Positions 12,201 through 18,994 of a stretch of 64,000 nt of DNA are shown here, piece after piece. The stretch comes from Caecitellus pseudoparvulus (taxonomy: Eukaryota > Bigyra: Bicosoecida): assembly GCA_965644315.1 (NCBI GenBank), contig CBFFRQ010000069.1, positions 1,116,001 through 1,180,000 on the forward strand. The letters run 5' to 3'. The notes beneath the pieces are model-generated. The model had not been told where the DNA came from, did no database searches, and saw only the letters and a program-made list of their open reading frames with translations. The translations under genes and the position numbers were made by a program. The stretch's first letter is position 1; the number at the start of each line of letters is the position of its first letter.

Positions 12201-15200
12201 CTGCCTCAATCTCTGTGCCTGCAGAAGGGCAGGAGTCGAAGTCTGCGCCTTCAGGTGCAGCGGTGAGTTTGGAGGATGGTTCCAACAGCGACAGTGATGG
12301 TGATGTGGTGGTTGTGGAAGATGGCACTGCGCACCTTTTGACGGCAACGGACGATGCTGCAATGATCAGTGCGACCAAGAAGGACTCGCAAGAGGCGACG
12401 GGCCAGTGGACAAATGTCGCTGAGGCCGTGCTCGCTCGCAGGTCGGGGCTGGTTGGTGACGTCACACGCATGGACGTCGCCGACATGGACCTCGTGAACG
12501 TGCTGGAGTCTTTGGAGTCGCACCAGGATGCGCTGTCCGCGGGCTTCCTGGACCAAGAGCGGCAGGCGCGTGTGGTGGAGAAGACTATCCACTCTGAGGC
12601 TGACAGCATCAAACGCATGCTTGGCACGGCTGCTTACGAGCGGCAGATGCGGGATGCGCTGTATACTCCAGAAGACGACGCTGTGCGAGTCGCTGCTGCA
12701 AAGCGGGTCATGGCAGAGCTTCGCAGGCAAGATGGCTTCCAGGGTGCATTGGCGAAGGCGCAGAGCCGTTTGCTGGATGCTCTGCTGGAGCTGACCGACC
12801 AGTTGAAGCCAGGTGCTGTTCAGCTCGCTGAGGTTTCAGTTGACCAGCTGAGGGCCGATGAGGTACAGCTGTCACACGAAGATGAAGATGGAGCACGGAT
12901 TGTCGTGGATTTGAACGGCGATAGTGTCATTGGTGCAGTGCGGGATGGAGTCATGAAGCTGCAAGCGGCAGTGGACCAATGCGCTAAACTGGTGGACGAT
13001 GACCGTGTTCGGGCCGCTGGTGACGCACCCATGTGGCGCCTGGTTTCTGCCTTGGGTCTTGGCAATGCTCGCGCCGTCAGCAGCGCCCTGGAGGGTGCAC
13101 GTGCAGGAGAAGAGAACCTAGCGGAAACCCTCCGCAGACTGATGGAGTCCTTGGAACCATTTGCCGACACAGCCCCTGGCCTCCAGACGGAGTTGCACGC
13201 AACAGTGTCCGAGTTCGGCCGCCTGCTTGCCGGGACAACCCACGTACCAAGCGTAGCCGATCTCATCCACATTCGTGCACGCAGGGCCCAGCACGCAGCC
13301 GCTACGGCAGGCTCGCGCCGGACATCCATCTCTTCAACCACCTCTCAGAGTGGCACGAGGCGGCCCAGTCTTGCTATTCCACAGGAGCCGGACTTTGCTC
13401 TCGGACCGGAGCTTGGCAGCGACGATGAGGGTGGCATGCGCAACCCTCTTGAAGCTGACGATGGCGAAGCTGCGTCTGGGAGCGCTTCTTCACCAGGCAG
13501 CTCACGTCGCTCCGTTTCCAAGTTTGACGTGGAGGCATCGGAGCTCATCGATCGCTCTGAAGTTCAGTGGCTGGACCAAGAAGAGTATGTGCAGGAGATT
13601 GACAGTTCGAGCAAGCGTGTCGCATCCCGCCTTCGTCTGCTGTACACCGACCTTGCCCACGTGCTGAGTATGTTGTATGCCCAGGTTCCTAAGATGCACG
13701 ATGATTGCATGGACCTGTTGGTTTCGGTGCGAAAGCATCAAGCGAGTCTCCGTGATGAGTTGCATGACTTCGTGGAAAGCCAAGCCGGCACAGCAGGCGA
13801 TGTGGCCGACGAGGATGAGCCTGGTCTTGGAGACGACGACTTGCTCAAGTATCTTCAGCAGCTTGACCACGTGTTGCACGGGCACGTTGTTCTGAAGGAC
13901 GGGAATGTCGCGTCTACGGATGGCATTGTGCCGCTCAAGACGGCGGCAGCCCTGCTTGGTCGGGAGCAGACCTCCACATCGTCCACTCGCCAACCCGATG
14001 CTGGTGGCGCCGGCGAAATTTTCGGTGCTGATGAAGGCATCGAAGCCGTCGACTCTGGCGATGAAGATAGCGATGGGGAAACTGAGAAGGATTCCAGTGC
14101 TCAGTCGGCAGCTGGTTCTACGCGTAACGCAGGCATGGCGGCTGTGTCCTCTGCCATGGAAGCTGTTGTGGACAGGGAGAGTTCTAAGAGGGAGGATGTG
14201 GTGCGAAAGGCTCTTGAAGGTGTGGATGACATGGAGAAGTCTTCCCGCCGTGCCTCTATCGCCGACACAGCCGCGGAGGACGCTGAGGGGCTTGCAGAGG
14301 CTGTGGGCATGACAGCAGCAGACGCCTCACGACTGGCAGCCGTGGCAGAAGCAGATGCAAAGGCTGCTGCAGATGCCGTGGAAGCTGATGCAGAGCGTGC
14401 TCGAGAAGACCTTGAACTGGAGCTGAGGGAGCAGCGCCTGGAAGCCATAGAACGGAAGGCCAAGCAAGCTCAGCTTGGCGTTGTTGCGGAGATGGAGGAA
14501 GAAGTGGCGAAGGCCGCAACTGCCAAGGCTGACGCATTGGAAGCTGAGCGCCAAGCAGCTGACGCTGAGTTCAGGGAGGAGCAGCAAGATATGCGCACTG
14601 CCATGGCAAAGCGGCAGGAGGAGGCTGCAGCAGCACGTGAAAGCCGGCTTGCTGAGCTGAGGGGGCAGTTGGCTGCAGCTCAGACAGCAGCCAGCACAGG
14701 TGCTGAAGGAGCGCTTGAGACCGCCAAGGCTGCAGCTGCTGCCGCGGCAGAGCTGGAGGCTACACAGGAGCGAGAAGAAGCTTTGGCTGAGGCCAAGGCT
14801 GCCGTGGAGGCTTCAAGTGCAGACGCCAACGCAGAGCTGGAGGCCCTGGCCGCAGCTCACCAGGCGCGCATGGTGGAGCTGGAAGAATCCCTCGCGGCAG
14901 AGGCTGCCGCAGCGCGGAAAGCCCTCACGGCAGAACTGTCGGAGAAGAGGGACCAGCAAGAGGCCGAGCTGGAGGCTAGGCAGCAGGCAGAGCTGGAAGC
15001 TGCAGTGGACGCTGCTGCACGGGAGGCTCTTGTGCGCGGCCACGCGGAGGAACGAGCAAGCCTGCTTGCGCAGTTGGCGGAAGAGGAAGCTCGGAAGGCT
15101 AGCAGCCTGGAAGCACGCTTGAAGGCGGCAGGGAAAGACACGGAAACAAAACGAGCAGCCTTGCTCAAACAACATGAGGAAGAAGTTCTGAAGGTCGACC

Positions 15201-18200
15201 AGCGGGCATCTGCGAACCGAGACAAGCAGCGCGCGAAATTGGAACGCCAGCTGGAGGCGCGACGCAACCGGCGGGCTGTCGCCAAAGCCAAGAAGCGGGA
15301 GGAGGAGATCGCCAAGGCTGAAGCTGATGCTGCTGCCGCTGAAGCTCGGGGTGATCTTGAGGCCGCAGAGCGCATTCGGGCCACCATCCGAGCCATCCAT
15401 GGGGCGCAAGATGCTGCCGCCCCAGCAGATGCAGAGACCCACGCGGCAGCATTGGCAGCTGCTGAAAAGGCGGCAGCGGACGCCTCTGCTTCTGCTTTCC
15501 AGCGGGAAGCAAAGATCGCCTCGGCGAATGCCCGCGCAGACCAGGCGGTCGCTGAAGTCATGAGGGGCCTGGAGAGCATGCGACAGCAAGGTGAGGCAGA
15601 GCTGCTCTCAGGAAACCGCGAGAAGGCGGCGCGGAAGGAGGAGATGATTGCCGCCCGGCTGGCGACGCAGGTTGCCGCGGCAGGCGAGGACTCAGCTGCT
15701 GCGGCTGCTGCTCGGGCGAAAGCGGCAGAAGATCTCCGTGCCCACCGCTCCAGGTTGCTGCAAGAGCTTGAACATGAGCGTGAGGTGCTGAGCACCAAGA
15801 TGGCTGCGGCGGAGGCTGAAGCGGCGGCGCAGGTGAAGCTCATTCGGGCGAAGCAGGCCGATGAAGTTGCGGCTCTGCAGCTGGGCTTCTCTCAAGCGCT
15901 TGGCAAAGCCTTGAAGGGTGTGCAGTCTGAGGCTGAGCAAAAGGCTGCCTCGGCACAGGACCGCTTGGCCGATCGGCGCATGGCGCGTCTGCACGCCATC
16001 ATGGCCAAAGCCGAAGCACAGCGTGTCGCCATTCAGAGTGACAGGGAAAAGGCTGCTTCTGCGCTGGCTTCCAGGCTGCAGGCTCAGGCAGCATCAGCTG
16101 CAGACTGGGAGGCTGACTTGCTTGCCAAGGTAGCCAGCGTCTCTGGCGGTGGTGTGGGTGCTGGCGGCAGCAGTGTGGCCATGGACGCTGTCGCAGCCGC
16201 CAGGGCTGCTGCGCTGGAAGCCGAGAATGAGGCAGAGCGCCTTCGCCTTGCGGCGGAGCAGGCTGCGGAGCGGCAGCGGCTTGAAGATGAGGCTGAGGCC
16301 GCAGCTGCGACAGCCCGCCAAGCAGCAGCAGAGGCGGCAGCTGCCGAGCAAGCACGGCTGCTTGATGCCAAGCGTGCAGAGCAAGCTGCTGCTTTGGCGC
16401 GTGCCCGGGGGTCCGCGGAGGAGCTGGAGCGCATCAAGGCAGCCCAAGAATCAGAGATGGCCGAGTACTCTGCCGCTATGTCTGCCAACAAGGCTGACCA
16501 GCTCGCCCGCACCAATGCCAAGCTCGAAGCTCGCCGAGCACGAAAACGCCGTGCGTTGGAGCGGAAGCAAGAGGAGGAGCGCAGGGCGGCAGAGGCAGCG
16601 CACGGGCGTGCAGTCGCCGGAGTGGAGGCGCAAGCTGCTGCCGCCCGCGAGAAAGAAGCCCTTGCAGCGGTGCTGGCAGACGGATCCATTGGCCCAGACC
16701 GCAAGGCAGATGCGATTGAGGCTGTGCTCGGCGAGCGCCACACGCGTGAGACAGCAGAGTTGCTGGCAGCGCAGTATGCTGAGCGCCAAGCCCGCCGAAA
16801 AGCCTTGCTGGAGACTTTGTACGAAGAGAAGCGCGGTGACATCGCTGAAGCAGTGTCTGACTTGCGGGCCCAAGGGGCGTCAGATGAGGACATCCAGGCT
16901 GCAGAAGCGGCCATCTCCGACGCCTTCACGCAGAAAATCGCCGCAGCGGAAGCAGAGCTGGATGCGGAGCTGAGTGGTAAGCATTCTGGCGAAAAGATTG
17001 AATTGCGCCAGCGGCAGCTCGCAGAAGTCTCTGATGCCTTCTCGTCCCTTGCACCGGAAGACATTCTGCGACGGCATGAGATGCAGGCGGAGGCGGAGGA
17101 GGCGGAAGAACTTGCAAGCTTCCAGCGGGAGATGGAGGCCCAGAAGGAAGCCCGGCTTGCAGAGCTCAAGGCTGAACAAGAGGCAGAGGAGGCGATGTGG
17201 CGGGAAGAGCAAGAAGCAGCCATGCGCGCGCTGGAGGAGGAGCACGAGCAGCTGCTTGCGCGGCAACAAGAGTCGGCAGCCAGGCAGCGCCGACATGCCG
17301 AAGAAGTTGCGGCCAAGGAGGAGGCTGAAGCGCGTGCCGCGGCCGCTCAAGCAGAAGGGGCGTCTGAAGAGGAGCGGGAGCGCATCATGGCCGCCTACAA
17401 GGAGGATGCCTTGCGTCGAGCCACAGCAGAGGAAGACGAACGGGGCAGGCAGGAGGCAGCCATGAAGGCGCGCCTGGCAAAGCGGCGCGCAGCCAAGCAA
17501 GCCAAGTTGCAGGCGAAGATGGAGGCCAAGCGCAAAGCCATGGCTGAGGCTGGGGCAGCCAAGTTTGCCCAGGCAGTCTCCACCGTTCGCACGAACATGG
17601 GGCGCACAATGTCGAACCTTGCGGAGCGCGCCAAACGCCGGTCCATGGCTTCCATGGCTCGGCTGGTGCCGGGGGCTCCTGGCAAGTCAGCGTTGCGGGG
17701 GCGCAGAGGCTCGATGGGGGGCAGGCTGTCCGCAAGAGCATCCGTGGCTGGGCTGGGGTCAGCCCGCACAAGCGCGCGACTTGCAGCCGCCGCATCCATG
17801 CGGCAGGCACCCGGCAGCACCCCGCTTGCAGCCAAGTATGCTGCTGCCAAGGTGGATGTCGGTGCTTTGATGGGGCGGGTGGACAAACTGGAGCAGGCCC
17901 TCTCTGCCATTGCCGCTCGTCCCAACTCCTTGTTCACGCCTGGAGCAGTGCCGGCGGGGGGCGCCGAAGGGGGGCCTCCTGGTGGCGCGCCACTCTCCAG
18001 TCGCAGCGTCATGTCTGCGCGGCAAAACACAGAGAGTATCATGGCCCTCATGCCAGAGGCGGTCGCTACGGCAGTCATGAGCGTCAAGAAGGGTGTGGCT
18101 GACTTCGCACCTGCTCGCGAAGACGGTGTGCTACAGATCGTGCACGACGAATCCGGCAGCCTGAACCACAGGCAAGTACAGCACCTGGGCTTTGCTCGAA

Positions 18201-18805
18201 CGCTCGTAACACTAGCTGGCATGGACACCAATAGCTTGGGTGATGAGGGCATTTCTCTGCTGCCCGCCCGGGCATTCCCCTCGTCCATGTCTGCCGCCAA
18301 CACGTTCCGCAGCCAGTACTTTTTCGACCACTCTCGCCGCCCACGTCGCCTGTACGTCCGGACGGCAGCACTTGACCGAGTCTCCACTCTGTACTCCAAC
18401 ATGAACCACCTCCTTGCTGTTATCCAGCACTCGCCAGAAGACCTGTCTCAAGACAGCTCCCCAGAGGTCATTGCCACATTGAATCGCCATCTGCTCTTGG
18501 CAGGGCAGCAGTTGTTCAAGTCCATGGCGCAAGCATCAGGGGGTGACTTCGAGCAGTGGGCAGCAGCTGGAGCTCCCGCAGCCAGTGCAGGGGTCCCACC
18601 GACTGGATCTGCAGCACGCCCGCCCACTGCCGCAACGCAGAGCCTTGCGCTGCCGCTGTCTGGCCTCAAGAACACATTCAGCAAAGGCACGCCTTCCGCC
18701 CGCGCTGTAGCAGGCGAGGGGCTTGGGGAGGAGTTCAGCCCGGAAAGCATGGCCGATCGCTTGGCAGCTTACAAAGCCGCTGTCTCGCACAAGCGCAAGG
18801 TTTGA
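2..18805 (+). CDS. Giant single-pass membrane protein: GCC2/GCC3 cysteine-rich ectodomain, cupredoxin-like fold, TM helix, coiled-coil tail (5' partial)
   Basis: The frame is open from the first bases of the window to a TGA at 18803-18805, at least 6,267 codons without an intron, so the true start lies upstream. An in-frame GTG at 269 is not a credible eukaryotic start. In order, the protein shows a Calx-beta-like fragment, a run of about 3,400 residues of GCC2/GCC3 repeats, a short EGF-like Cys region, a glycosylation-rich linker, a cupredoxin-like domain, a transmembrane helix near 12000-12066, an acidic and serine-rich juxtamembrane stretch, a long coiled coil, a basic Ser/Arg segment and a conserved-looking C-terminus. 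The N-terminal side should be extracellular and the coiled coil cytoplasmic. Repeats of this kind occur in large protist and animal surface proteins. The ligand and role cannot be read from the sequence. It could be an adhesin, an environmental receptor or a cortex-to-coat linker. Confidence 0.9.
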   Translation, partial: GATGLTFNGNAAGAFSLTFTSGNWNTPQTVTVASADDNVDSSGGTGSYTASLTVSASSADSFYNSATISPGTGITATVFEDESTTPCTRVCAPGQFAPTGVAGDEQLCLPCPQGSFCPGGDCSVTPSACAAGRYADTFGASAAGDCPTCSAGRYTAATGATACTVCSAGNQCPSTTSAGTACPAGTFSLAGADSCTPCADGFYNTGTGQTTCTECPSASFCPTTAKDSAPTACPAGRFSTSGQTACSECAPGKSCFAGAPTTAVCPAGTFADGGDTQHCIGCPIGMVCEAPGSAPTPCPAGKFSAGTAATCTACPSGRYQTSAGQGSCALCPDGSSCLDPASAPTTCPAGRYAEAGDGYCRACDYLGGQYQPATGQSTCASCPAGDECVSSQGTAAVACPAGSVSGSGVGVCTQCAIGRRVNGASTNCPLCREGRKCPSPQVGEVDCEVGTFANGDGVRTVCTPCPVGEECGSTRLNMGTACTAGRYAPVAGMSACLDCPEGHSCPNVMSATPCPEGRYSPAGDSTCTNCAAGSYCPDPASGAIACPAGTYSAAGSVACSTCPAGSSCSGTGTTACATGRYSLAGESTCTACPVGFECPTTTMPPRRCSQGYYADSTLSTTCTICTAGSFCLDPTVDPASSLCPAGTYSFQGQVACTQCPAGYQCPSTDATITAPSPCPNGRYSAAGVATCTATSPDSAPDPRVVLAASCGDGEVLTSDGRRCEPCPGGSRCPDSTTTVACAAGQISAPGQVACTPCPAGFECPFSDGQHIVPCLPGTFSPSGDSTCQTCTGDQECPTMLTATGGAAGCPRGTGQIGPDGRVRCLDCPPGFLCRAIAGDTFSLVPCTAGRYRAESEDAGREAENIADGVSQCPQCPSGFACPRPDQPPKRCPAGRFSPAGATSCTLCPAGSFCDEGATAATQCFQGSWSAAGSAVCAFCTPGYDCNSRGNTSPTGAGVLGTNLFFLAEGQDILTADANQVRCPAGTFSKPSGYRVFASSETACQPCPAGEYCLVDAGDLGTNRFVCPAGHFCPKGTSSATAHPCPAGRYNPATGSVSLHACLPCPSGSICGAGAAAVSPCAAGFLCPPYSTADTMVPCPPGKFGSATNLATEGGCSVCPAGSYCEGYGTSTATACPAGTYNPVQRATSRGACLRCDPGTVCTTTGLDAPDGACDPGHYCPPGSISPSALECPAGRYYPGTDAARAEDCTVCPPGSSCAAGATAVAACGAGYFCPEGTGDPSTLEFACPPGRFSAATSNTQASDCTECTIGSYCTGGQAAVDGPCPAGHFCPAGTGNFSVTPCAAGSFIGSTGSTVQGDCTPCTQGHYCPEGSTAPTQCPAGTFANITAVQDFNRTGAGLAGAECGVCPGGFRCTAGSIDPVACLVGEYSAPGAEACTPCLFGHFCDSTGISAEVMGRDKRCPAGLHCPTGTDHVPVSPADDCPLGNFCPEGAGAEPRDPYPVPCPPGLFANETGHPVCDPCPRGTYCLEGATDPTGLCAPGYYCPINSTRSTEEPCPGGTYMPTSGAQQVSDCLTCPAGSICPPGTSDPLLPANIAPVGYYSDAGQAIPTPCPPGRFGNVSGAAVVTDCPECDPGKYCDTAGLTTPAGDCDPGFFCTLGSPTAQPAFNGPITFLRVSPVYGDICPVGAYCPAGTDVPLACPVGTFMNETKKSSPDDCVPCTAGSFCAGASAQGVTGPCAEGYFCTGGAINATQFEAGMGQYAPEGSSLPLECDVGTFNNLTAQGSCFPCRAGEYCPSASMSDGIDCPLGQYCPAGSESPTPCPPGKYGNATRGEAEWQVCTDCDIGKYCATQGLTTPTGDCDAGYLCAAGSNVSQPEENRCPPGNYCPVGSTAAQPCPAGRYTDPRETGLESAADCHACPPGQFCLGGTAGTDGPCSAGYFCLGASDTPTPPAGATGDECPVGFICPAGSSSPDACPAGTYQNNTQQSSCITCPPGLYCPDLGTVHPLECPAGHFCLAGTQGDWVPCSNGTFNPLQGQGSPDACLACSAGRYCPSQGMTAAGPLCAEGHVCPDPAGSALGAFNPLGGNALTGDAHRCPAGFYCGVGTSDPVPCPIGRYSPALGAANISDCLFCDEGYFCNVTNMTAPAGPCDAGHFCRRGVNTSAPAYGVTSSSGQDFGGDVCPPGHYCPVGTVEPLPCAEGTFNDAEGRADPCPVCPAGYWCSFAASNFTGTSVSGPCPAGHWCPAGTSDPTAEPCPAGTFRLLQGAVAESDCQLCTAGSYCEGVGNIVPDGLCDPGYFCGNGSDSSTPSQLFGLGQGDICRPGEICPAGSENATLCPAGSFCANYSRGLTSGDGLCAAGYFCNNGSWSEAPTGQLTRYGEPMGDICPAGHYCPAGTWMPIECPAGTVAIENGSSSLADCQACPPGSFCPTPATLTPLSQCAAGHFCPAGSTSATQVTCPPGHSCQAGDWEATPCTNGSFQALAGQSTCDVCPAGSFCPVGTIVPFPCPPGSFCPEGSWAALNHLCPAGTFSNATGLASQDQCSACPPGSFCAGAGLTEPSGDCEAGHFCLGNATVPAPNAGDCAPGFTCPLNVSDPNPDSCVGSLCPPGYYCPGGSPSALPCPRGRWSAEEGLQAVGQCSICPPGFFCSQEAQTSPITSPCTAGFFCPGGDGAATMPCPAGNRCPTGSAEPQACPLGTYMPNTQSATCDPCPAGATCGVGTVLPDACPAGFFCTGGAVVGTEEPCPPGTYQPSLNQTSSAACLACPAGQYCADSGLRAPTGPCAAGFVCSGGSQVPNPTAASGNGYVCPAGHYCPLGSSTEQACPAGTFTPPESVGGVGPVHCLPCTAGFVCPSSAQTTASQPCPAGSFCPAGTSSAASAIPCPPGHFCSGGNAVPQPCAEGTAQANSGGTACAACPAGQVCNSQGMVSGTPCPAGYFCSGGSVSGFETPCPAGTFSASTGLSSASACTVCPAGQYCDVPALTAPAGPCWAGHFCAGGAVVPNPTDGTTGDRCAAGYVCVEGSTTNSPGAGSVDGYPCPAGSFCEAGVAVQAACGPGLYQPASGQSSCLPCPAGGYCAGNSSTPEPCPDRYFCPEGSTAPTLCPPGTIGNGTGLSAAADCAPCPAGQFCVDGTPSGPCAAGYVCEGGASVPNPAGAICPEGSYCVSGTTSAVLCPAGTFRDSPGARSADECGPCPQGSLCSDNTTVPVPCSRGFYCPAGSPPVPCPLGTYNLQLSAWSMQNCTACPPGFDCNATGIGNLTSAEFGCPAGSYCPLGTGGTPIPCAEGTFRGTPGAGAPADCPACPPGFTCGPGTVVPTQCPAGFHCPLGSQLPRLCAAGTFCPPGSAAEIPCTAGFFCPTNGTHTPTPCAATFNTSAGDAAPYCPVGSQYPLVCPAGTRGISLEPSVNETGGVIAGVFTDTVTGESLTTLTAGFDVTAVGLSKDATCRPCPAGTYSAEPSSRQCLPCPAGFVCLGGTSSASPRSATAHAGYPCPRGSFCPEGSAIEQPCPVGSFNGLTGQPSNSSCLLCSPGTFNGEEGQASCRPCSASSSSRAGATTCQCEALNRIFQPSDGWCVCDAFHEFFDESFVRRSEEDGTEPCQPQVYDVCFQGEARQSDTGKCLDMDTACAGQCESGQGTYDGRTGLCDCADQTPLREICDAACQLTAPRMRLDATTGLLRMETLVSVGPTESQNVYNTTLLRMEDVPGFLTDGLVCVDGLADGLNTQDPATAERFIVTQLSEAELQAAASSNAGACTVQSVIMTEQGFTGQYGTSPRVLDTLTDAYTLPVAAFNSSGAANSSTARRLLSGDEEGPLSPLLDLDNTVRMSLALQGLLRSDTALAPSAAARYLLGLQQLPLHLAHARIAVPRSVMEALPLDAWQGAEVASLPTQSRRRRLQRPTSAAAFTDSPLVANPLMCIRLGDSVMWDLRGGDSNYPVYLKDSLLNTNPSFDYGRFRRLSTAMKSTANVTSFGYSFTEPGTYVFGNAGNPSHKLIVTVMESGSTCPTEGPIEPMRVERVNQVGARRNDDVFLEINRSMALAISLSFLVLVLALVAGFAYFHTLPWEESNLGRVTYRDKGRTSSILALHKTTAAAATQAERDASKGAASISVPAEGQESKSAPSGAAVSLEDGSNSDSDGDVVVVEDGTAHLLTATDDAAMISATKKDSQEATGQWTNVAEAVLARRSGLVGDVTRMDVADMDLVNVLESLESHQDALSAGFLDQERQARVVEKTIHSEADSIKRMLGTAAYERQMRDALYTPEDDAVRVAAAKRVMAELRRQDGFQGALAKAQSRLLDALLELTDQLKPGAVQLAEVSVDQLRADEVQLSHEDEDGARIVVDLNGDSVIGAVRDGVMKLQAAVDQCAKLVDDDRVRAAGDAPMWRLVSALGLGNARAVSSALEGARAGEENLAETLRRLMESLEPFADTAPGLQTELHATVSEFGRLLAGTTHVPSVADLIHIRARRAQHAAATAGSRRTSISSTTSQSGTRRPSLAIPQEPDFALGPELGSDDEGGMRNPLEADDGEAASGSASSPGSSRRSVSKFDVEASELIDRSEVQWLDQEEYVQEIDSSSKRVASRLRLLYTDLAHVLSMLYAQVPKMHDDCMDLLVSVRKHQASLRDELHDFVESQAGTAGDVADEDEPGLGDDDLLKYLQQLDHVLHGHVVLKDGNVASTDGIVPLKTAAALLGREQTSTSSTRQPDAGGAGEIFGADEGIEAVDSGDEDSDGETEKDSSAQSAAGSTRNAGMAAVSSAMEAVVDRESSKREDVVRKALEGVDDMEKSSRRASIADTAAEDAEGLAEAVGMTAADASRLAAVAEADAKAAADAVEADAERAREDLELELREQRLEAIERKAKQAQLGVVAEMEEEVAKAATAKADALEAERQAADAEFREEQQDMRTAMAKRQEEAAAARESRLAELRGQLAAAQTAASTGAEGALETAKAAAAAAAELEATQEREEALAEAKAAVEASSADANAELEALAAAHQARMVELEESLAAEAAAARKALTAELSEKRDQQEAELEARQQAELEAAVDAAAREALVRGHAEERASLLAQLAEEEARKASSLEARLKAAGKDTETKRAALLKQHEEEVLKVDQRASANRDKQRAKLERQLEARRNRRAVAKAKKREEEIAKAEADAAAAEARGDLEAAERIRATIRAIHGAQDAAAPADAETHAAALAAAEKAAADASASAFQREAKIASANARADQAVAEVMRGLESMRQQGEAELLSGNREKAARKEEMIAARLATQVAAAGEDSAAAAAARAKAAEDLRAHRSRLLQELEHEREVLSTKMAAAEAEAAAQVKLIRAKQADEVAALQLGFSQALGKALKGVQSEAEQKAASAQDRLADRRMARLHAIMAKAEAQRVAIQSDREKAASALASRLQAQAASAADWEADLLAKVASVSGGGVGAGGSSVAMDAVAAARAAALEAENEAERLRLAAEQAAERQRLEDEAEAAAATARQAAAEAAAAEQARLLDAKRAEQAAALARARGSAEELERIKAAQESEMAEYSAAMSANKADQLARTNAKLEARRARKRRALERKQEEERRAAEAAHGRAVAGVEAQAAAAREKEALAAVLADGSIGPDRKADAIEAVLGERHTRETAELLAAQYAERQARRKALLETLYEEKRGDIAEAVSDLRAQGASDEDIQAAEAAISDAFTQKIAAAEAELDAELSGKHSGEKIELRQRQLAEVSDAFSSLAPEDILRRHEMQAEAEEAEELASFQREMEAQKEARLAELKAEQEAEEAMWREEQEAAMRALEEEHEQLLARQQESAARQRRHAEEVAAKEEAEARAAAAQAEGASEEERERIMAAYKEDALRRATAEEDERGRQEAAMKARLAKRRAAKQAKLQAKMEAKRKAMAEAGAAKFAQAVSTVRTNMGRTMSNLAERAKRRSMASMARLVPGAPGKSALRGRRGSMGGRLSARASVAGLGSARTSARLAAAASMRQAPGSTPLAAKYAAAKVDVGALMGRVDKLEQALSAIAARPNSLFTPGAVPAGGAEGGPPGGAPLSSRSVMSARQNTESIMALMPEAVATAVMSVKKGVADFAPAREDGVLQIVHDESGSLNHRQVQHLGFARTLVTLAGMDTNSLGDEGISLLPARAFPSSMSAANTFRSQYFFDHSRRPRRLYVRTAALDRVSTLYSNMNHLLAVIQHSPEDLSQDSSPEVIATLNRHLLLAGQQLFKSMAQASGGDFEQWAAAGAPAASAGVPPTGSAARPPTAATQSLALPLSGLKNTFSKGTPSARAVAGEGLGEEFSPESMADRLAAYKAAVSHKRKV
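250..10560 (+). repeat. Tandem GCC2/GCC3 (ephrin-receptor-like) cysteine-rich repeats
   Basis: The translated frame repeats units of about 45 to 60 residues of the form C-P-A-G-x-(Y/F)-C, a variable loop, then C-x-x-G-x-(Y/F), ending in x-C-x-x-C. This is the pattern of the GCC2/GCC3 (Tyr-kinase ephrin A/B receptor-like) family. I estimate roughly 65 units. In the 5' third the units are short with few Asn-linked sites. From about 3500 onward longer units appear with G-(H/Y)-(F/Y)-C-P inserts and many N-x-S/T sequons. The array is diverged at DNA level, with no near-identical units, so it is old rather than a recent amplification. Confidence 0.9.
10561..11605 (+). other. Cys-rich cap and linker between repeat array and membrane-proximal domain
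   Basis: After the last repeat the spacing of cysteines changes: CQC, CVCD, CAGQCESGQG and CDCADQ appear between 10560 and 10870, resembling degenerate EGF-like folds. A stretch of about 240 residues follows, poor in cysteine and rich in Leu, Ala, Ser and Thr, with several N-x-S/T sequons. It also contains dibasic and tribasic sequences such as SRRRRLQR near 11560 that could be proprotein cleavage sites. No known domain is recognised in the linker. Confidence 0.5.
11610..11890 (+). other. Membrane-proximal cupredoxin-like domain
   Basis: The sequence around the motif RLGDSVMWDL, followed by YPVYLKDSLLNTN, FDYG.FR.L, SFTEPGTYVFGNAGN and HKLIVTV, matches the strand order of a cupredoxin fold (G-D-x-V-x-W start and E-P-G-T-Y-x-F near the end). 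The usual set of copper ligands (His, Cys, His, Met at fixed spacing) is not evident, so it is probably structural rather than a redox copper site. It sits about 40 residues before the transmembrane helix. Confidence 0.55.
12000..12066 (+). other. Transmembrane helix of the GCC2/GCC3 giant protein
   Basis: A run of about 22 hydrophobic residues (MALAISLSFLVLVLALVAGF) is the only long hydrophobic segment seen in the frame after the ectodomain. It is followed by polar and charged residues and separates Cys-rich from Cys-poor sequence. This is the expected topology of a type I membrane protein. Confidence 0.9.
12067..18802 (+). other. Cytoplasmic tail with long Ala/Glu-rich coiled coil
   Basis: About 2,245 residues follow the membrane helix and contain very few cysteines. 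From 12150 to 14270 the tail is acidic and serine-rich with short helical parts. From about 14270 to 17560 it is almost continuous charged helix rich in A, E, K, R and Q, with AEAEA-, EEER- and KAKR-type runs. This predicts either a coiled coil or a stable single alpha helix. From 17570 to 17870 it is basic with repeated R-R-x-S and S-A-R sequences, potential kinase sites. A further Met/Leu-containing region with predicted helices ends at 18802. The design would suit anchorage to the cytoskeleton, but that is inference. Confidence 0.75.
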
Positions 18806-18994
18806 TGCAGGCATTCGAGCCTGACACAATGCAGAAAGGGAAGCCTGCTGCCGGGCACATCCCACACGACTGACCGACGCAGTCTTGACAGCTTCACTTC
18901 GAAGGTAGAGTTTGGCCTTGACTCTGGAAACGCTATCGCGCTCGTGGTAGACCAGCGTTTCCACTGGTAGAGTGAAACGCCACGAAACGCCACA

